A stretch of DNA of 64,000 bases from a virus: positions 121,249 through 185,248 of IMG/VR virus record IMGVR_UViG_3300028581_000011; one strand, written 5' to 3'. A program made the position numbers and the translations under genes. Of the stretch, positions 17,058-26,783 are shown in pieces; within the stretch, counting starts at the first letter, position 1; every line of letters starts with the position of its first letter. Under the pieces are notes generated by a model. That model did no database searches. It was not told where the DNA came from and saw only the letters and a program-made list of their open reading frames with translations.

Positions 17058-20000
17058 TCACTGGTCTATCTCAACTACAGCATTAGCAGGCAGATCGCCA
17101 CGTAGGTAGGCTGCGATTGCGTCCTGTTGCGACCGCATGTAATGCACTCTGGACTTACCCTTGGCTCGGCTAGTGCCTGCATACAGGCCACCTAGAAATT
17201 CAGTTGTGGGTGCGTGTACGGGCGTCTTGAAATCTGCAGGGCTTAGCAAATTACGGCTGGGCAACATGCGTTCAACAGCGTCTCGCTTCGCCTCTTCTGA
17301 CACCGGCACATGAAACTGCATGGCGTCACCGTCGAAGTCAGCATTGAAGCCTTTGACGATGAGCGGACTAATCTGCATCGTTTTACCTTTAGTCAGCTGT
17401 GGCCAGAATGCCATGATGCCAAAGCGATGCAGCACCGGTGCGCGATTTATGATGACAGGCCGATTAGCCATTTCGGCCAGCATTTCTTTCTTGGCCGTGG
17501 GCGTTCGTTCCTTGGCCTGTCGTGCAGCTTCTACAATGTTAAGCCCCTTGCGGTGCAACCTACGCACAATGAAGTTCTTATAGATGTCCCAAGCTCGATC
17601 CTCAGGGATGGCTACTTGATCCATATCCAAGTCAGGATTTGGACTAATGACAGCGCGACCTACAAGATCCACGGTGGTGCTTATGAGTCGGCGCTGTACA
17701 GTGTTGCCCGAGAAGAACGGTTTGCCGTTCCTCCGTACATAGACAATGCCATTAGGCACACTGACACAGTGAACCTGCCCAACATAATTCACAACCTTGT
17801 GACTTTTCTTACCTTCAGCAACGACAAACTTGCTGTCGGAAAGATTTATTCGGCAAAGTGGCTGACAGACCTCGTCTCGCGCCGGCATCCAACGAAGACG
17901 AGCAGTCACACCCAGCTTGCACGCGATTTCCTGTATATCGCCGGCAAGAGCCTCGCTGATCGTATGCGCATTCTGATGACGGGACAACAACTGGCCACAA
18001 TTCTTGTGCGTTACGCCTCCACCGTTTTGCCTTGGACTGTATCGTCGCGTTCCATCTCCGTCGAGATAAGCAAGAAAGAACGCTTTCAAAAAAGGTGCAT
18101 CCCAGTCACGAATCTTAGCTGACAACTTTTTGGTTTTTGAGCCAGTTCGAACATTCGTTGTCAGCCACTTCGCCAGGTCTTTCGACCGGATTGACCATTG
18201 CCACACCCAAGTCTTGCCCTTACTACTTGCACGAAAGTATTTACCAACAGAAAACTTGATGCCAAGCGATTGTACAAGTCGAGCTATTTCCTTGCACTTC
18301 ACCTCATGCTTGACTGCTTGACACAGTTGTATGCAGTCACGTTTACGATCGCCTAGCCAACCCTCTGCTGCCCACCAGCCGACAAATGCCGCAAAGTCTT
18401 GTAGCCTGCATGATTTGCTCAAGAAACTAGGACGACGACGATGACCACGCCACGTCGAGGCAGCTGTACGAAACCATTTGCGGTTGCCGTTGGCGGCAGT
18501 CATATACGCACGCTCAATTTGCCAGCCAGCCTCCATGTCATCGGCGCTATCCACATCTCCGCGACGATAACGTATCCAATTACGGTGATTAGGCGTTACG
18601 ACAGAATCCAAGCCGCGAGAGGTACCAAACCAGAACAACTCACCATCATAGTCCCAGTGGAATACTCCTTTCGTCATCTGCCATTCAAACGCGCCTGTGT
18701 CCGGGTTCAATGTTCCTACCTGGGTATCGTCAGTAAGCTCCGGGAATTTCACCCAGCCGTCTTTTGTCAAAATTTCTGTATCGTCGTCATAGCAGCCAAA
18801 CTTTGGACTTGAGCCAAACACACGGGACAATATGCCCTTCACTCGTTTCTGTTGCAGCTTGGGGTGAACAGGGTCGCCAAGACCTGTGATAGCCTTGAAC
18901 GTGTTGTACACAGCTAACCGCTCATCACCGACGTCTGACACTTTGCCTTGAAGCTCTTTCAGATTATCAACAGCGTCGAAGGCATCTTTGTACAAATAGT
19001 TGACGTCTGACACAAGCGGTAGATTGGAGTCCTGCATCACACTGATCGGACGAAACATAGGCGGCAAAACAGGTATCTTGGATATCATCCAATCACCTGG
19101 ATGTATGCCGAGCTCCTTGGCCGACTTCAAATATCCGAGTTTACGGATCGCTGTGTCTCTAGCAGTCTTCTTGCTGCCGTGTATCTGCGCTCGTGCTAAC
19201 TCAATCTCGTGATCCAGATTGAGCTTCTGCAATGCCGTCTGAATAGCCTTAGGTCCCTTGCCAGTCGGCAACGAGTCCTTACCAGCCAAAACATCAAGGA
19301 ACTTTTGTTCCGTGAGTCCGAGAATACGGCGTATTGGCTCCTCCATCACTGGCGAAGGCATTACCTCAGGCAACCGTATAAAAGACCAACGATTGCCGTC
19401 AGTACCACCTGTCAACGACGGGTCAAACAAACCGCCAGGAACCGGCTTTAGCGCACCTTCACGATCAAGCTGCATAGTCTTGGCCGTCTTCAACTCACGG
19501 GTGCCGGCCATTACGTCTACATCTTTATCGGTCAGAGCCATTAGCTGCAGCTTAGACCCTGTGGGCACAACATTGATTCCAGCGCCCTTCAGCTCACTGA
19601 CAAACTTTTGCCACACCATCGGCACCTTAGTAGCCGTGGGTGTGTGACCTTGCATGAGCTTGAGCCAGAAGTCTTCGTTACGTTGTCCACGAATCTGCAT
19701 AGCGTCTTGCAGCACACCAACAGACCCGTGGCTCAACAGAGCACTGGTGTCCATGAGACTGATCCGCTTACTTCCAGTCTCCCCTCCTTTAGAGGGACTG
19801 CCTTCAGATGTGTAGCCGCCAGTGCCTCGACCTTGGCTCTTAGACTCTGCAGTATGTGCAAGCTTCATGATGAAGCGATTGCCAACAAGCACGTCCTTGA
19901 TCTTACGCCCCGTCTCAGGGTCGATGATGTCTTCGGTATCCTTCATACCGTGCTTGGCCAACTCGTCCATCGCGTACTTGACCATGTCCTGGTCTGTTTC

Positions 20001-23000
20001 AAAATCGATGGGCTTATATGGCTTGCCGGTTATGGCAGCTATCTTGCCTAGCGCAGCCTCTACAACCTGCGCTGGATTTCCACGTGTAATCACGCCCAGA
20101 GGATTAGCCAACACTTCCAGCGGTCGTCCCTGGCTGTCATGCGGCATTTTCTCATCAGGGATGATTCCGGAGATTATGCCCTTATCGCCATATCTGCCAC
20201 TGTTACCACACCATACTGGTTTGCCATTACGTCTAACATACAGTACATGATTTTTAGGCAGGCTCACACAGTACACCTGCCCATTAAAATGAACCCATTG
20301 CTCCTTCTGTCCTAACTGCTTACTACAATGGCCGTGATTGATCTCAGGCTGGTTTTTGCTGCGATAAATTGACACCCAATAGCGTTTGCGGAACCTGTAT
20401 CGACGACCCTTTATGACACCAATTCTACTAGGTTGAAAATCAATATTGGCACTCATACCTAGATGCAAGGCTAATCGTTGAACATCATCTGCCAGTCGTC
20501 GAGACGTGGTGTGATACGCATGTGATGTACCTGTGCAAGAACCATCACCCCACATAAGCCAATCGTACAGTACTTGAAGCGTAGCCCTATCCCAGTTGAA
20601 AACGCTTAATGGGATAAACTTTTGCCAACACTTACCAAACTGACGTAGATGCTGATACCACTGCAGACTGTAAACGCGAATCTTAGTCTTTCGGCTGTGT
20701 TCGCTAAATTTGACACCCATCTGGCGTAACGCACATAGCAGATGTTTGCGACCTGGTTGTTTAATTTGCGTGATATCGAAGCCACAACCATGCCGGCCAG
20801 AATTGAATGTATTGCCTTCAGACAGGAACGCGCCGAGAACAGCTGCGTAAGTCTTCACTGGTACCTTCAATGCCGGGATGACCCTTTTACCGCGACCGCT
20901 CTGACCTGCTTTAACAGTTACAGCCGCTAGCGTCACGAATTTAGGACTACGCCCGATCCATTCGCCGTCACGCTTCAACCGATATCGCTTACCGTACAGA
21001 TGTCTAGCTTCAATTAACGAATAATGCTTACTGTTTCTCGGTTGTGCGTAAAGACTGTGATTGTCAGTGACACACAAACTGACCTGCGTTGTTTCCAAGG
21101 AGTACATAGGCCCGGTGTACGAAAACTGCTGTATTGCCGCCGGTAACAAATACTCTATCTGATTATCGGCTGTAAGTGACGCACAGCGATCACGCGGGGT
21201 TATCGACGAAATCAATTTCCACCCTGTGGCTGTTAGGCACTCCGTATCAGGGCTGTAGCACAGCTTGTCCCCGACTTCGGTGCTAGCTATCGATTTGACA
21301 ACTACAGTGACACCCTTGTCGTTTCGTACGACGTCAGTCACCTCGCCAGGAGAATGGTGGTTCCACAACACACTGGCGTCAGTGAAAGACTTGGCACCCT
21401 TCTTATGCACACGACCATAACTCGGCGTGCGCTCTTGTGCCGCAACTATCAGCGGGTCATCTTCGCTGACGATAGAGCCGGGTCGAACAATGCCGTCGTC
21501 ATCCAGTTGGCCAAGTTGCTTGCGGTCGAACTTCGTTGCAAACAACGAGACAAATGCCTTCTTCCCGACCTTATGAGAATCGCTGGGCTCAAACTTGTGT
21601 TGATACATATGTTCGCTGTCGAGACGCTTGGCAAAGCTCTCTGACACAACATAAGCATCTTCGAAGTTCAATCCACCGAATGGTACGTAGGCAATACGGG
21701 CGTTCTTACCTAACGCCAAAGCACCTGTCTTGTCCGTGGAATTTGTACGTACTAGCAAATCACCCGGCTTGAATACATCACCAGGCTTAACCGTGGCAAA
21801 CTGGTGATGATAGCTCTTACGATTGTTCGGATAATTGTTGTACAGCGGGAAGGTCTGCTTATTGCCATCTTCGTACTGCACTGTCAGTGCGTCAGCTGTG
21901 GCGTCTAGCACACGACCAGCTTTGTCAGAGAATACCGTACCGAGCTTACGAGCATACTCTTCCTCGTAGCTAGCGCCCGGCTTATCCGGCATACCTGACT
22001 GAACCCACGGAGCCTCAGGATCAACAAGATTGAGGGCCTGCGTAATGAACCTGGAGCCCATGACAGTGCGCTGGCCCTTAACCATGCTCTTGAGCGGCAC
22101 TAGATTGCCTAATGGCGACATGGCTTGTTCGAAATGCGGTACGACATAGTCGACATCGCTCTTCTTCACCCACTGCATACGCCCGTTACGCATGGCAACG
22201 ACGCGAGGCAGCTGCGTGTTCATCTCACCTGGAAATGCTATCGTGGAGTTGGCAATGTCTTGTGGCGATCTGTAGACCTGTTTGCCAGTCTTGATGTCGA
22301 CGAATGGTGAGTACAGCTTGCCGCCAGGGCCTTTGCGCGAAGCTCGTGCAAAGTACACATCCACACCGCTACGATAAGACTCAGGAGTACGCAGCGGATC
22401 GACAAAGTTCAGATGCGACGGCTGCACCGTTCGGGCATCTTCTGGCACAGCGTCCATGCTGGACAGACCACCCTCACCCATACGAGTAAGCTTCCATAGC
22501 TTATCGTATATCTCGGCGGAATTAACTTCTTCCAGGTTCTGACCAAGACCAGAGTTCAGCAGCGCTGATTCAAGCTGCTTTCCCAAGGCATTAGCAGGAA
22601 TAGCCGACAAGCCATTCTTGAATGTGGCCCTGTACAGCAGCTTTCTACGCATACCGCCGTAGTCTTTGGCAAGACGCTCAGCAAAGATGTCTTCAGGAGA
22701 ATGCACAGTCTGGAAGGCTAGATGATCACGGTCATCCACTTCCTGCTTACCTTGTGAGATAGCAAGCAGTTTCTTCGTAGTATCCAAAATGGCCGGCAAT
22801 GTCAGTCGATCATACGGCTTTCCGAGCGTAGCTTTTGTGACCTCAGGATCAAGCCGCATGTCTGATAGCGACTTGGCTAGCATCTCACGACGCATGTTGT
22901 CGTCGGCATCAGCTGGAACCCTAGACACAAAACGCTGTACCAGTTTGTGAAGCGCTACCGTCTTATCCGCACCGCTGTTGGCAGCGAGAATATCAGGGCC

Positions 23001-23651
23001 CCACGCTTCATTAAGCATCTTGTCGTCGGCACCCATGGCCCGTAGCAACGGAATCATGGGAATCTTGGCCTGTCCTACGCGGGCGTAAAAGACACCCTTG
23101 GCAGGATCAAGAAAGTAACGATGTGCACGACCTTCACCCGGCAACACGTTAACGTGTGCTTCTATCTCGTTGTTCTCTTTGACACGAGTGAATATACCGG
23201 GTCGCAACCGAAGCTGGCTGGTAAGCGTGTACTCGTTACCACGGAAGATGAATGTGCCTCGTTGTGTCATGTGAGGCACACGAGCTATAGTCATCTTTCG
23301 TTGTTCGACAACTTGATTGTCGGCGGCATTGATGAGTCGCCACGTTCCTCGCAAACGCCTATCCAACGTACCGTTGGTAAGTACGGCCTTCTTCTCTTCA
23401 GCCGGCGTACGTTCCTCGGGGTCAGCGTAATGTACGTCAGCCAGCTGCAAGCTGTAGCGATTGTTAGACAGCGGCTTGAGCTTCTGTGCCGCATCCAAGA
23501 CATTGGCATAAATGCCACGCCGTGTCTGCGCAGGATTACCAAACTCAGCCAGCGTAGTCTCATCAGGCTCTACAAATGCCGGTGGAGCAATCGGCGGCAA
23601 TTCGTCGGCCTGCTTGTCGCACAGAAAAGCATCGTCACTGAAGACACTCAT
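17058..23651 (-). CDS. RNA polymerase beta fused to beta-prime N-terminal half, with two inteins
   Basis: The 2197-residue precursor would give about 1480 residues after splicing. Beta features run from the N-terminus (RGTFIFRGNEYTLTSQL, the fork/lobe region) to the catalytic lysine block VGDKL/SGRYGDKGI split by intein 1. The beta C-terminus (about residues 1270-1420) runs straight into beta-prime, with PVLPPMFRPI and the region before switch 2, where intein 2 sits. The beta-prime active-site triad NADFDGD is at 2103-2109. The protein stops about 80 residues later, well before the bridge helix, which is on the gene at 10246-15660. Multisubunit polymerases with split subunits are known in phiKZ-like phages, but this exact split and fusion is unfamiliar to me. 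It would transcribe phage genes independently of the host enzyme. A modest ribosome site (AGGA, nine bases) precedes ATG. Confidence 0.93.
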   Translation of the reverse strand: MSVFSDDAFLCDKQADELPPIAPPAFVEPDETTLAEFGNPAQTRRGIYANVLDAAQKLKPLSNNRYSLQLADVHYADPEERTPAEEKKAVLTNGTLDRRLRGTWRLINAADNQVVEQRKMTIARVPHMTQRGTFIFRGNEYTLTSQLRLRPGIFTRVKENNEIEAHVNVLPGEGRAHRYFLDPAKGVFYARVGQAKIPMIPLLRAMGADDKMLNEAWGPDILAANSGADKTVALHKLVQRFVSRVPADADDNMRREMLAKSLSDMRLDPEVTKATLGKPYDRLTLPAILDTTKKLLAISQGKQEVDDRDHLAFQTVHSPEDIFAERLAKDYGGMRRKLLYRATFKNGLSAIPANALGKQLESALLNSGLGQNLEEVNSAEIYDKLWKLTRMGEGGLSSMDAVPEDARTVQPSHLNFVDPLRTPESYRSGVDVYFARASRKGPGGKLYSPFVDIKTGKQVYRSPQDIANSTIAFPGEMNTQLPRVVAMRNGRMQWVKKSDVDYVVPHFEQAMSPLGNLVPLKSMVKGQRTVMGSRFITQALNLVDPEAPWVQSGMPDKPGASYEEEYARKLGTVFSDKAGRVLDATADALTVQYEDGNKQTFPLYNNYPNNRKSYHHQFATVKPGDVFKPGDLLVRTNSTDKTGALALGKNARIAYVPFGGLNFEDAYVVSESFAKRLDSEHMYQHKFEPSDSHKVGKKAFVSLFATKFDRKQLGQLDDDGIVRPGSIVSEDDPLIVAAQERTPSYGRVHKKGAKSFTDASVLWNHHSPGEVTDVVRNDKGVTVVVKSIASTEVGDKLCYSPDTECLTATGWKLISSITPRDRCASLTADNQIEYLLPAAIQQFSYTGPMYSLETTQVSLCVTDNHSLYAQPRNSKHYSLIEARHLYGKRYRLKRDGEWIGRSPKFVTLAAVTVKAGQSGRGKRVIPALKVPVKTYAAVLGAFLSEGNTFNSGRHGCGFDITQIKQPGRKHLLCALRQMGVKFSEHSRKTKIRVYSLQWYQHLRQFGKCWQKFIPLSVFNWDRATLQVLYDWLMWGDGSCTGTSHAYHTTSRRLADDVQRLALHLGMSANIDFQPSRIGVIKGRRYRFRKRYWVSIYRSKNQPEINHGHCSKQLGQKEQWVHFNGQVYCVSLPKNHVLYVRRNGKPVWCGNSGRYGDKGIISGIIPDEKMPHDSQGRPLEVLANPLGVITRGNPAQVVEAALGKIAAITGKPYKPIDFETDQDMVKYAMDELAKHGMKDTEDIIDPETGRKIKDVLVGNRFIMKLAHTAESKSQGRGTGGYTSEGSPSKGGETGSKRISLMDTSALLSHGSVGVLQDAMQIRGQRNEDFWLKLMQGHTPTATKVPMVWQKFVSELKGAGINVVPTGSKLQLMALTDKDVDVMAGTRELKTAKTMQLDREGALKPVPGGLFDPSLTGGTDGNRWSFIRLPEVMPSPVMEEPIRRILGLTEQKFLDVLAGKDSLPTGKGPKAIQTALQKLNLDHEIELARAQIHGSKKTARDTAIRKLGYLKSAKELGIHPGDWMISKIPVLPPMFRPISVMQDSNLPLVSDVNYLYKDAFDAVDNLKELQGKVSDVGDERLAVYNTFKAITGLGDPVHPKLQQKRVKGILSRVFGSSPKFGCYDDDTEILTKDGWVKFPELTDDTQVGTLNPDTGAFEWQMTKGVFHWDYDGELFWFGTSRGLDSVVTPNHRNWIRYRRGDVDSADDMEAGWQIERAYMTAANGNRKWFRTAASTWRGHRRRPSFLSKSCRLQDFAAFVGWWAAEGWLGDRKRDCIQLCQAVKHEVKCKEIARLVQSLGIKFSVGKYFRASSKGKTWVWQWSIRSKDLAKWLTTNVRTGSKTKKLSAKIRDWDAPFLKAFFLAYLDGDGTRRYSPRQNGGGVTHKNCGQLLSRHQNAHTISEALAGDIQEIACKLGVTARLRWMPARDEVCQPLCRINLSDSKFVVAEGKKSHKVVNYVGQVHCVSVPNGIVYVRRNGKPFFSGNTVQRRLISTTVDLVGRAVISPNPDLDMDQVAIPEDRAWDIYKNFIVRRLHRKGLNIVEAARQAKERTPTAKKEMLAEMANRPVIINRAPVLHRFGIMAFWPQLTKGKTMQISPLIVKGFNADFDGDAMQFHVPVSEEAKRDAVERMLPSRNLLSPADFKTPVHAPTTEFLGGLYAGTSRAKGKSRVHYMRSQQDAIAAYLRGDLPANAVVEIDQ
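17703..18794 (-). other. Intein 2 (at beta-prime switch 2)
   Basis: 364 residues in frame (precursor 1620-1983). It starts CYDDDTEILTKDGWVKF and ends VHCVSVPNGIVYVRRNGKPFFSGN before Thr. The penultimate residue is Gly rather than His, a variant found in some inteins. LAGLIDADG-like helices FAAFVGWWAAEGWLG and FLKAFFLAYLDGDGTR are present. The flanks SSPKFG and TVQRRLIS join to give a normal beta-prime sequence leading into DLVGRAVIS. Confidence 0.9.
20202..21260 (-). other. Intein 1 (between the two catalytic lysines of beta)
   Basis: 353 residues in frame (precursor 798-1150). It starts CYSPDTECLTATGWKLI and ends VYCVSLPKNHVLYVRRNGKPVWCGN before Ser. LAGLIDADG-like helices YAAVLGAFLSEGN and LYDWLMWGDGSCTG are present. 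The exteins VGDKL and SGRYGDKG rejoin to the highly conserved beta motif carrying both catalytic lysines (E. coli Lys1065 and Lys1073 equivalents). Its C-terminal block resembles that of intein 2 (YVRRNGKP in both). Confidence 0.92.
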
Positions 23652-23653
23652 TG

Positions 23654-24475
23654 TCAGACATCCTGGGCTGTAACGTCTTCATCACTGTTATCGACGTCAA
23701 CCGGACGGGCGAACACAGGCACCGGACGGATTTGCGCCTGTGCATTCTCATACTTCTTGACAGCCTTGCGCAGTAGCTCGCTGGGGCTACGCTTTTTGGT
23801 GACGTCGTACATCATTTTGGCTACGACGAGTGCAGGAAGCATGGCCACAGAGCCGTACATACCTGCAGCCTGTCCAAGTGTGTGCCCCCAGGAGGACGCC
23901 TGCTTCTCATTGCTACTGATCAGATCGAACAAGTCTTCCAGAGCCGTGGACAACTCAGCAGTTTTGCCAGGCACTCCACGCAAGGTGCGTTCGTAGTCCT
24001 GCTCAGCATCGGTTAGATCTGTTTGCAGATCGGCTTTATGCCGCTTGCCTAACAACCAATCGATCAGTTTCCAACCGCCATATGTGGCTGCCGTGGTACC
24101 GCCGATCATTGCCGGTGCGGCCCAAGGAATACCGCTTGTATCCTCGGCGTAATGTCCGGCAAACCATTTCTTGAGAGGGTCGGTAAACGTATCAGGCGTC
24201 GGCACGGGGTTGGCCCGTTTCTGTAGCGGCTTTCGCTTAACAGGAATGTCCATGACTATAGGCTTTGGAACCTTGAGGCTTGGCGGCGAGATGTTACTGT
24301 GAGCCATGTTGTACAGCCCCAGCAAACCTCGTGAGCCGGCACCAACGCCAAGACCCATCGTCATAAGTGCCGCCAGCTGCTTGAAGGCTGTATTACGCAG
24401 CATCTCAGCGTTTGCTGACTGCAATACTTCGCTAGGCACTTTGCTAAGGTCCAATCCGTCTGCTTCGTTAGCCAT
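23654..24475 (-). CDS. Membrane protein next to RNA polymerase, unknown function
   Basis: A 273-residue protein with two or three likely membrane segments: AALMTMGLGVGAGSRGLLGLY (about 34-55), a small-residue segment around 118-136, and YGSVAMLPALVVAKMMY (about 205-222). A Lys/Pro linker (about 65-92) separates the first two. It contains NEKQASSW. It overlaps the gene before by eight bases and ends two bases before the RNA polymerase start, so it belongs to that operon. The plan matches the other glycine-rich membrane proteins of the window. Confidence 0.65.
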   Translation of the reverse strand: MANEADGLDLSKVPSEVLQSANAEMLRNTAFKQLAALMTMGLGVGAGSRGLLGLYNMAHSNISPPSLKVPKPIVMDIPVKRKPLQKRANPVPTPDTFTDPLKKWFAGHYAEDTSGIPWAAPAMIGGTTAATYGGWKLIDWLLGKRHKADLQTDLTDAEQDYERTLRGVPGKTAELSTALEDLFDLISSNEKQASSWGHTLGQAAGMYGSVAMLPALVVAKMMYDVTKKRSPSELLRKAVKKYENAQAQIRPVPVFARPVDVDNSDEDVTAQDV

Positions 24476-24869
24476 GTTTCGCTCCTGTTGTCGCCGGATT
24501 CAATTCTGGTGGTAAACGATGTTTGGCCAATTCTCGTTGAGGTACAGACCACACAACGTAAACCAGTATCGTCACACTACCATCCGGCCGTTTGACCCAC
24601 TTTTCCTGCATCCTGTAGATCACGTACCACTGATTCACAGAACGGTCTACGATTTCACGCAACTTATCACGCTGCGCAGGGTCGCCCATGTCGAAGATAT
24701 CGATATCTGCATCATGGACTACCTCCGTGTACTTTTGGTATTCGTCGTCACGCAGTAGAACTGGTGCGCCCCTAAACGGCAGACCATCAACAGCCGTTCT
24801 ACCAAAATGCAAAGGTCCTCTTTCATTGTCCGACGAAGTGTTCTTGTCACGATACTTGAGAAATGACAT
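24468..24869 (-). CDS. Small soluble protein, unknown function
   Basis: A 133-residue protein with no membrane segment. The middle is acidic (VVHDADIDIFDMGDP) and the second half has beta strands with WVKRPDGSVTILVYVVW. The start overlaps the previous stop as ATGA, indicating translational coupling. No family was recognised. It lies between two membrane proteins upstream of the RNA polymerase genes. Confidence 0.6.
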   Translation of the reverse strand: MSFLKYRDKNTSSDNERGPLHFGRTAVDGLPFRGAPVLLRDDEYQKYTEVVHDADIDIFDMGDPAQRDKLREIVDRSVNQWYVIYRMQEKWVKRPDGSVTILVYVVWSVPQRELAKHRLPPELNPATTGAKHG

Positions 24870-25804
24870 CAGGTAACTGTCCGGCCACGCTGTGGCGTTG
24901 TTTGTTTACGCTGCTGTGCCTGTCTCCGTTGGCTCGCTTGTGCAGCTGCAATTCGAAGTTCTTCGATCCGTCGTCGAACACGGACGTCTTCCAAATCTTC
25001 GTCGCCAAGATTCGTAAACTTGGCCAAGCCATAACCGCCAAGAGCACCAGCGCTTAACGGGGCGGCAAAAGCACTCACCAAACCCAAGGAGCCAAGCGTC
25101 TTGATTGCCGATGAAGACAAGTCTAGGCCAGTGCCAATAACCTTGTCTGCAGTGCCCTTTAGAAAGTCGTAGCCGGGTATCCATTCGGATATGTCAGCCT
25201 GCTTATTCACGCGCTGCTGTTCGGCCGATTCCTTTTCCTTGAGGTACTTGGAGTTGACCACCCAAGGTAGCGCAGCGTTAACAGTGGCCATATCAACTAG
25301 CGCCGGCATATTGCGACGGATATTGGGGTGATGTAGAAAGTCGGCACCCCGCGCACCCTCGGGCAAGTACGTCATGGCATCTTCCAATCGATTGTTCCAG
25401 TGATTGGAAAGATAGCGACCCAGCAAACCTCCGCCAACACCGCCTACTCCAGCGCCGATGCCAGTGCCCAGGCCAGGATTATCCACCGCATAGCCTGACC
25501 CGGAGCCGATGAGCCCGCCCCCCAAGGCCCCTATCAGGCTCCCCAGCACGGTGTCGATGTTGGGATTACGCATGTACTGCGCAATTGGCGCCGCAGAGCT
25601 GGTTCGTGGGAACCACTGTGACTTGCCAGCATCAATGTCACGACGATCACGCTCGGTGAGTTCGCGAGGAGCAGCCTGCTTTTCCAAGCTTACTTGCCCC
25701 AGGAGCAGTGCGTGCTTGACGTATGCGGTTGTCTCGTCGATAGTCATGCCGAGACTAGCGCAATGCGCAAGCATGGCTACTTTGAATGCTTCCTTGTCGG
25801 TCAT
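24869..25804 (-). CDS. Glycine-zipper membrane protein, unknown function
   Basis: A 311-residue protein with AAGGAG before its ATG. Residues about 83-130 form a long glycine zipper (LIGALGGGLIGSGSGYAV and IGAGVGGVGGGLLGRYL), and a second small-residue hydrophobic segment lies near 240-262. The C-terminus is basic and Gln/Arg-rich. Two KQA motifs occur (LEKQAAPR and VNKQADIS). It shares this architecture with the proteins at 3602, 23654, 26780 and 43502. Insertion in a membrane is likely; the role is unknown. Confidence 0.7.
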   Translation of the reverse strand: MTDKEAFKVAMLAHCASLGMTIDETTAYVKHALLLGQVSLEKQAAPRELTERDRRDIDAGKSQWFPRTSSAAPIAQYMRNPNIDTVLGSLIGALGGGLIGSGSGYAVDNPGLGTGIGAGVGGVGGGLLGRYLSNHWNNRLEDAMTYLPEGARGADFLHHPNIRRNMPALVDMATVNAALPWVVNSKYLKEKESAEQQRVNKQADISEWIPGYDFLKGTADKVIGTGLDLSSSAIKTLGSLGLVSAFAAPLSAGALGGYGLAKFTNLGDEDLEDVRVRRRIEELRIAAAQASQRRQAQQRKQTTPQRGRTVT

Positions 25805-25814
25805 CGCTGGCTCC

Positions 25815-26246
25815 TTACCAACTACGCACTAGTTCATCAAAATGTGTTGTGTCTACGATATGGACACCGGACGAACCTTGGGCCTGTCGAACACGATGTC
25901 GTGCAGCACGATTGGCATGAGAGACAATAGCGTCGAACTCCTGCGACTGTTCTCGTGCATTACGGATAACAAGCTCCATGTCACAGACGAACTGCTGGAG
26001 CTTCATGCGCTCATTGGCGTAACCGCCGTCAGAGCTGTTAGTCACCATTTCGCTCAAAGCGATAGCACGCTTGGCGGCATCCTGCCAGAACATAGAGCCA
26101 TACTTGCCCTTGCCCTCGTCAAAATAACAAACGACACCACCCTCAGCCCAGAACGTCATCGGCTTGCCCGCACCCCACAACGGGTACAGCTTAGCCATTG
26201 TTCCACTAGCCAATACGCGTGTAGGACGATACATCGATTGAGCCAT
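25815..26246 (-). CDS. Small protein, unknown function
   Basis: A 143-residue protein with GGGGAA eight bases before ATG. The N-terminal half has beta strands with many aromatic residues (LYPLWGAGKPMTFWAEG, VVCYFDEGKGKYGSMFW). The C-terminal half is helical (about 75-125). No signal peptide and no known motif was recognised. It sits in a run of structural-type genes. Confidence 0.6.
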   Translation of the reverse strand: MAQSMYRPTRVLASGTMAKLYPLWGAGKPMTFWAEGGVVCYFDEGKGKYGSMFWQDAAKRAIALSEMVTNSSDGGYANERMKLQQFVCDMELVIRNAREQSQEFDAIVSHANRAARHRVRQAQGSSGVHIVDTTHFDELVRSW

Positions 26247-26258
26247 AACATGTTCCCC

Positions 26259-26783
26259 TCAAAAATATTCCCTAAGAAGTCCGTGCCGTCCTGTGGCGGC
26301 TGCAGTGGGTGGCATGTCAACCGGCGTAGGCTGAAATTGAATATTCCAGCACCAATCCGGTAGTGTCACACCCTGATCATCCGCCATCTGACGTAGTTGC
26401 AAAAGTCTATGTGGCGTTAACGGGTTCTGATGCTGCCTAATGTACGTTGTAAGCAGCTCATCTGCAGTAGTCTTTGACAACACATTCTGATGCGACAGCG
26501 TAAGTAGCAGGCTGACTAGAGCGTTAGTCGGTTGCGTTACATACACTTGCTGTGCCGCATCCCAGCGAACAGTGTACGGCCCAAGACGAATAACCTGATC
26601 CGGCGACGGGCCTAACGTTTGTTCAGTGGGTTGTTGTCGAATTAGCGCCGTAGTGATACGCACAGAACGTCTACGCGCCACAGACTCTCCGTTGGTTCTC
26701 CCCCACCAATCTGAAACCAATTGCCGATAACGCCTATCGGATGATTCCAGTTGCGGTGATATTCCGAAGAGACTGTTATTCAT
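26259..26783 (-). CDS. Small protein, unknown function
   Basis: A 174-residue, mostly helical protein with an Arg/Gln-rich middle. The ATG overlaps the previous gene's stop as ATGA. PSDQ-like and QPTNALVSLLLTL segments are visible but none match a family I know. It is co-transcribed with the membrane protein before it. Confidence 0.6.
   Translation of the reverse strand: MNNSLFGISPQLESSDRRYRQLVSDWWGRTNGESVARRRSVRITTALIRQQPTEQTLGPSPDQVIRLGPYTVRWDAAQQVYVTQPTNALVSLLLTLSHQNVLSKTTADELLTTYIRQHQNPLTPHRLLQLRQMADDQGVTLPDWCWNIQFQPTPVDMPPTAAATGRHGLLREYF

Noticed and set aside
10246-23651. Host RNA polymerase operon of a bacterial chromosome
   Set aside because: No rplL, rpsL or tuf neighbours, beta and beta-prime partly fused and split, and surrounded by phage-type genes.
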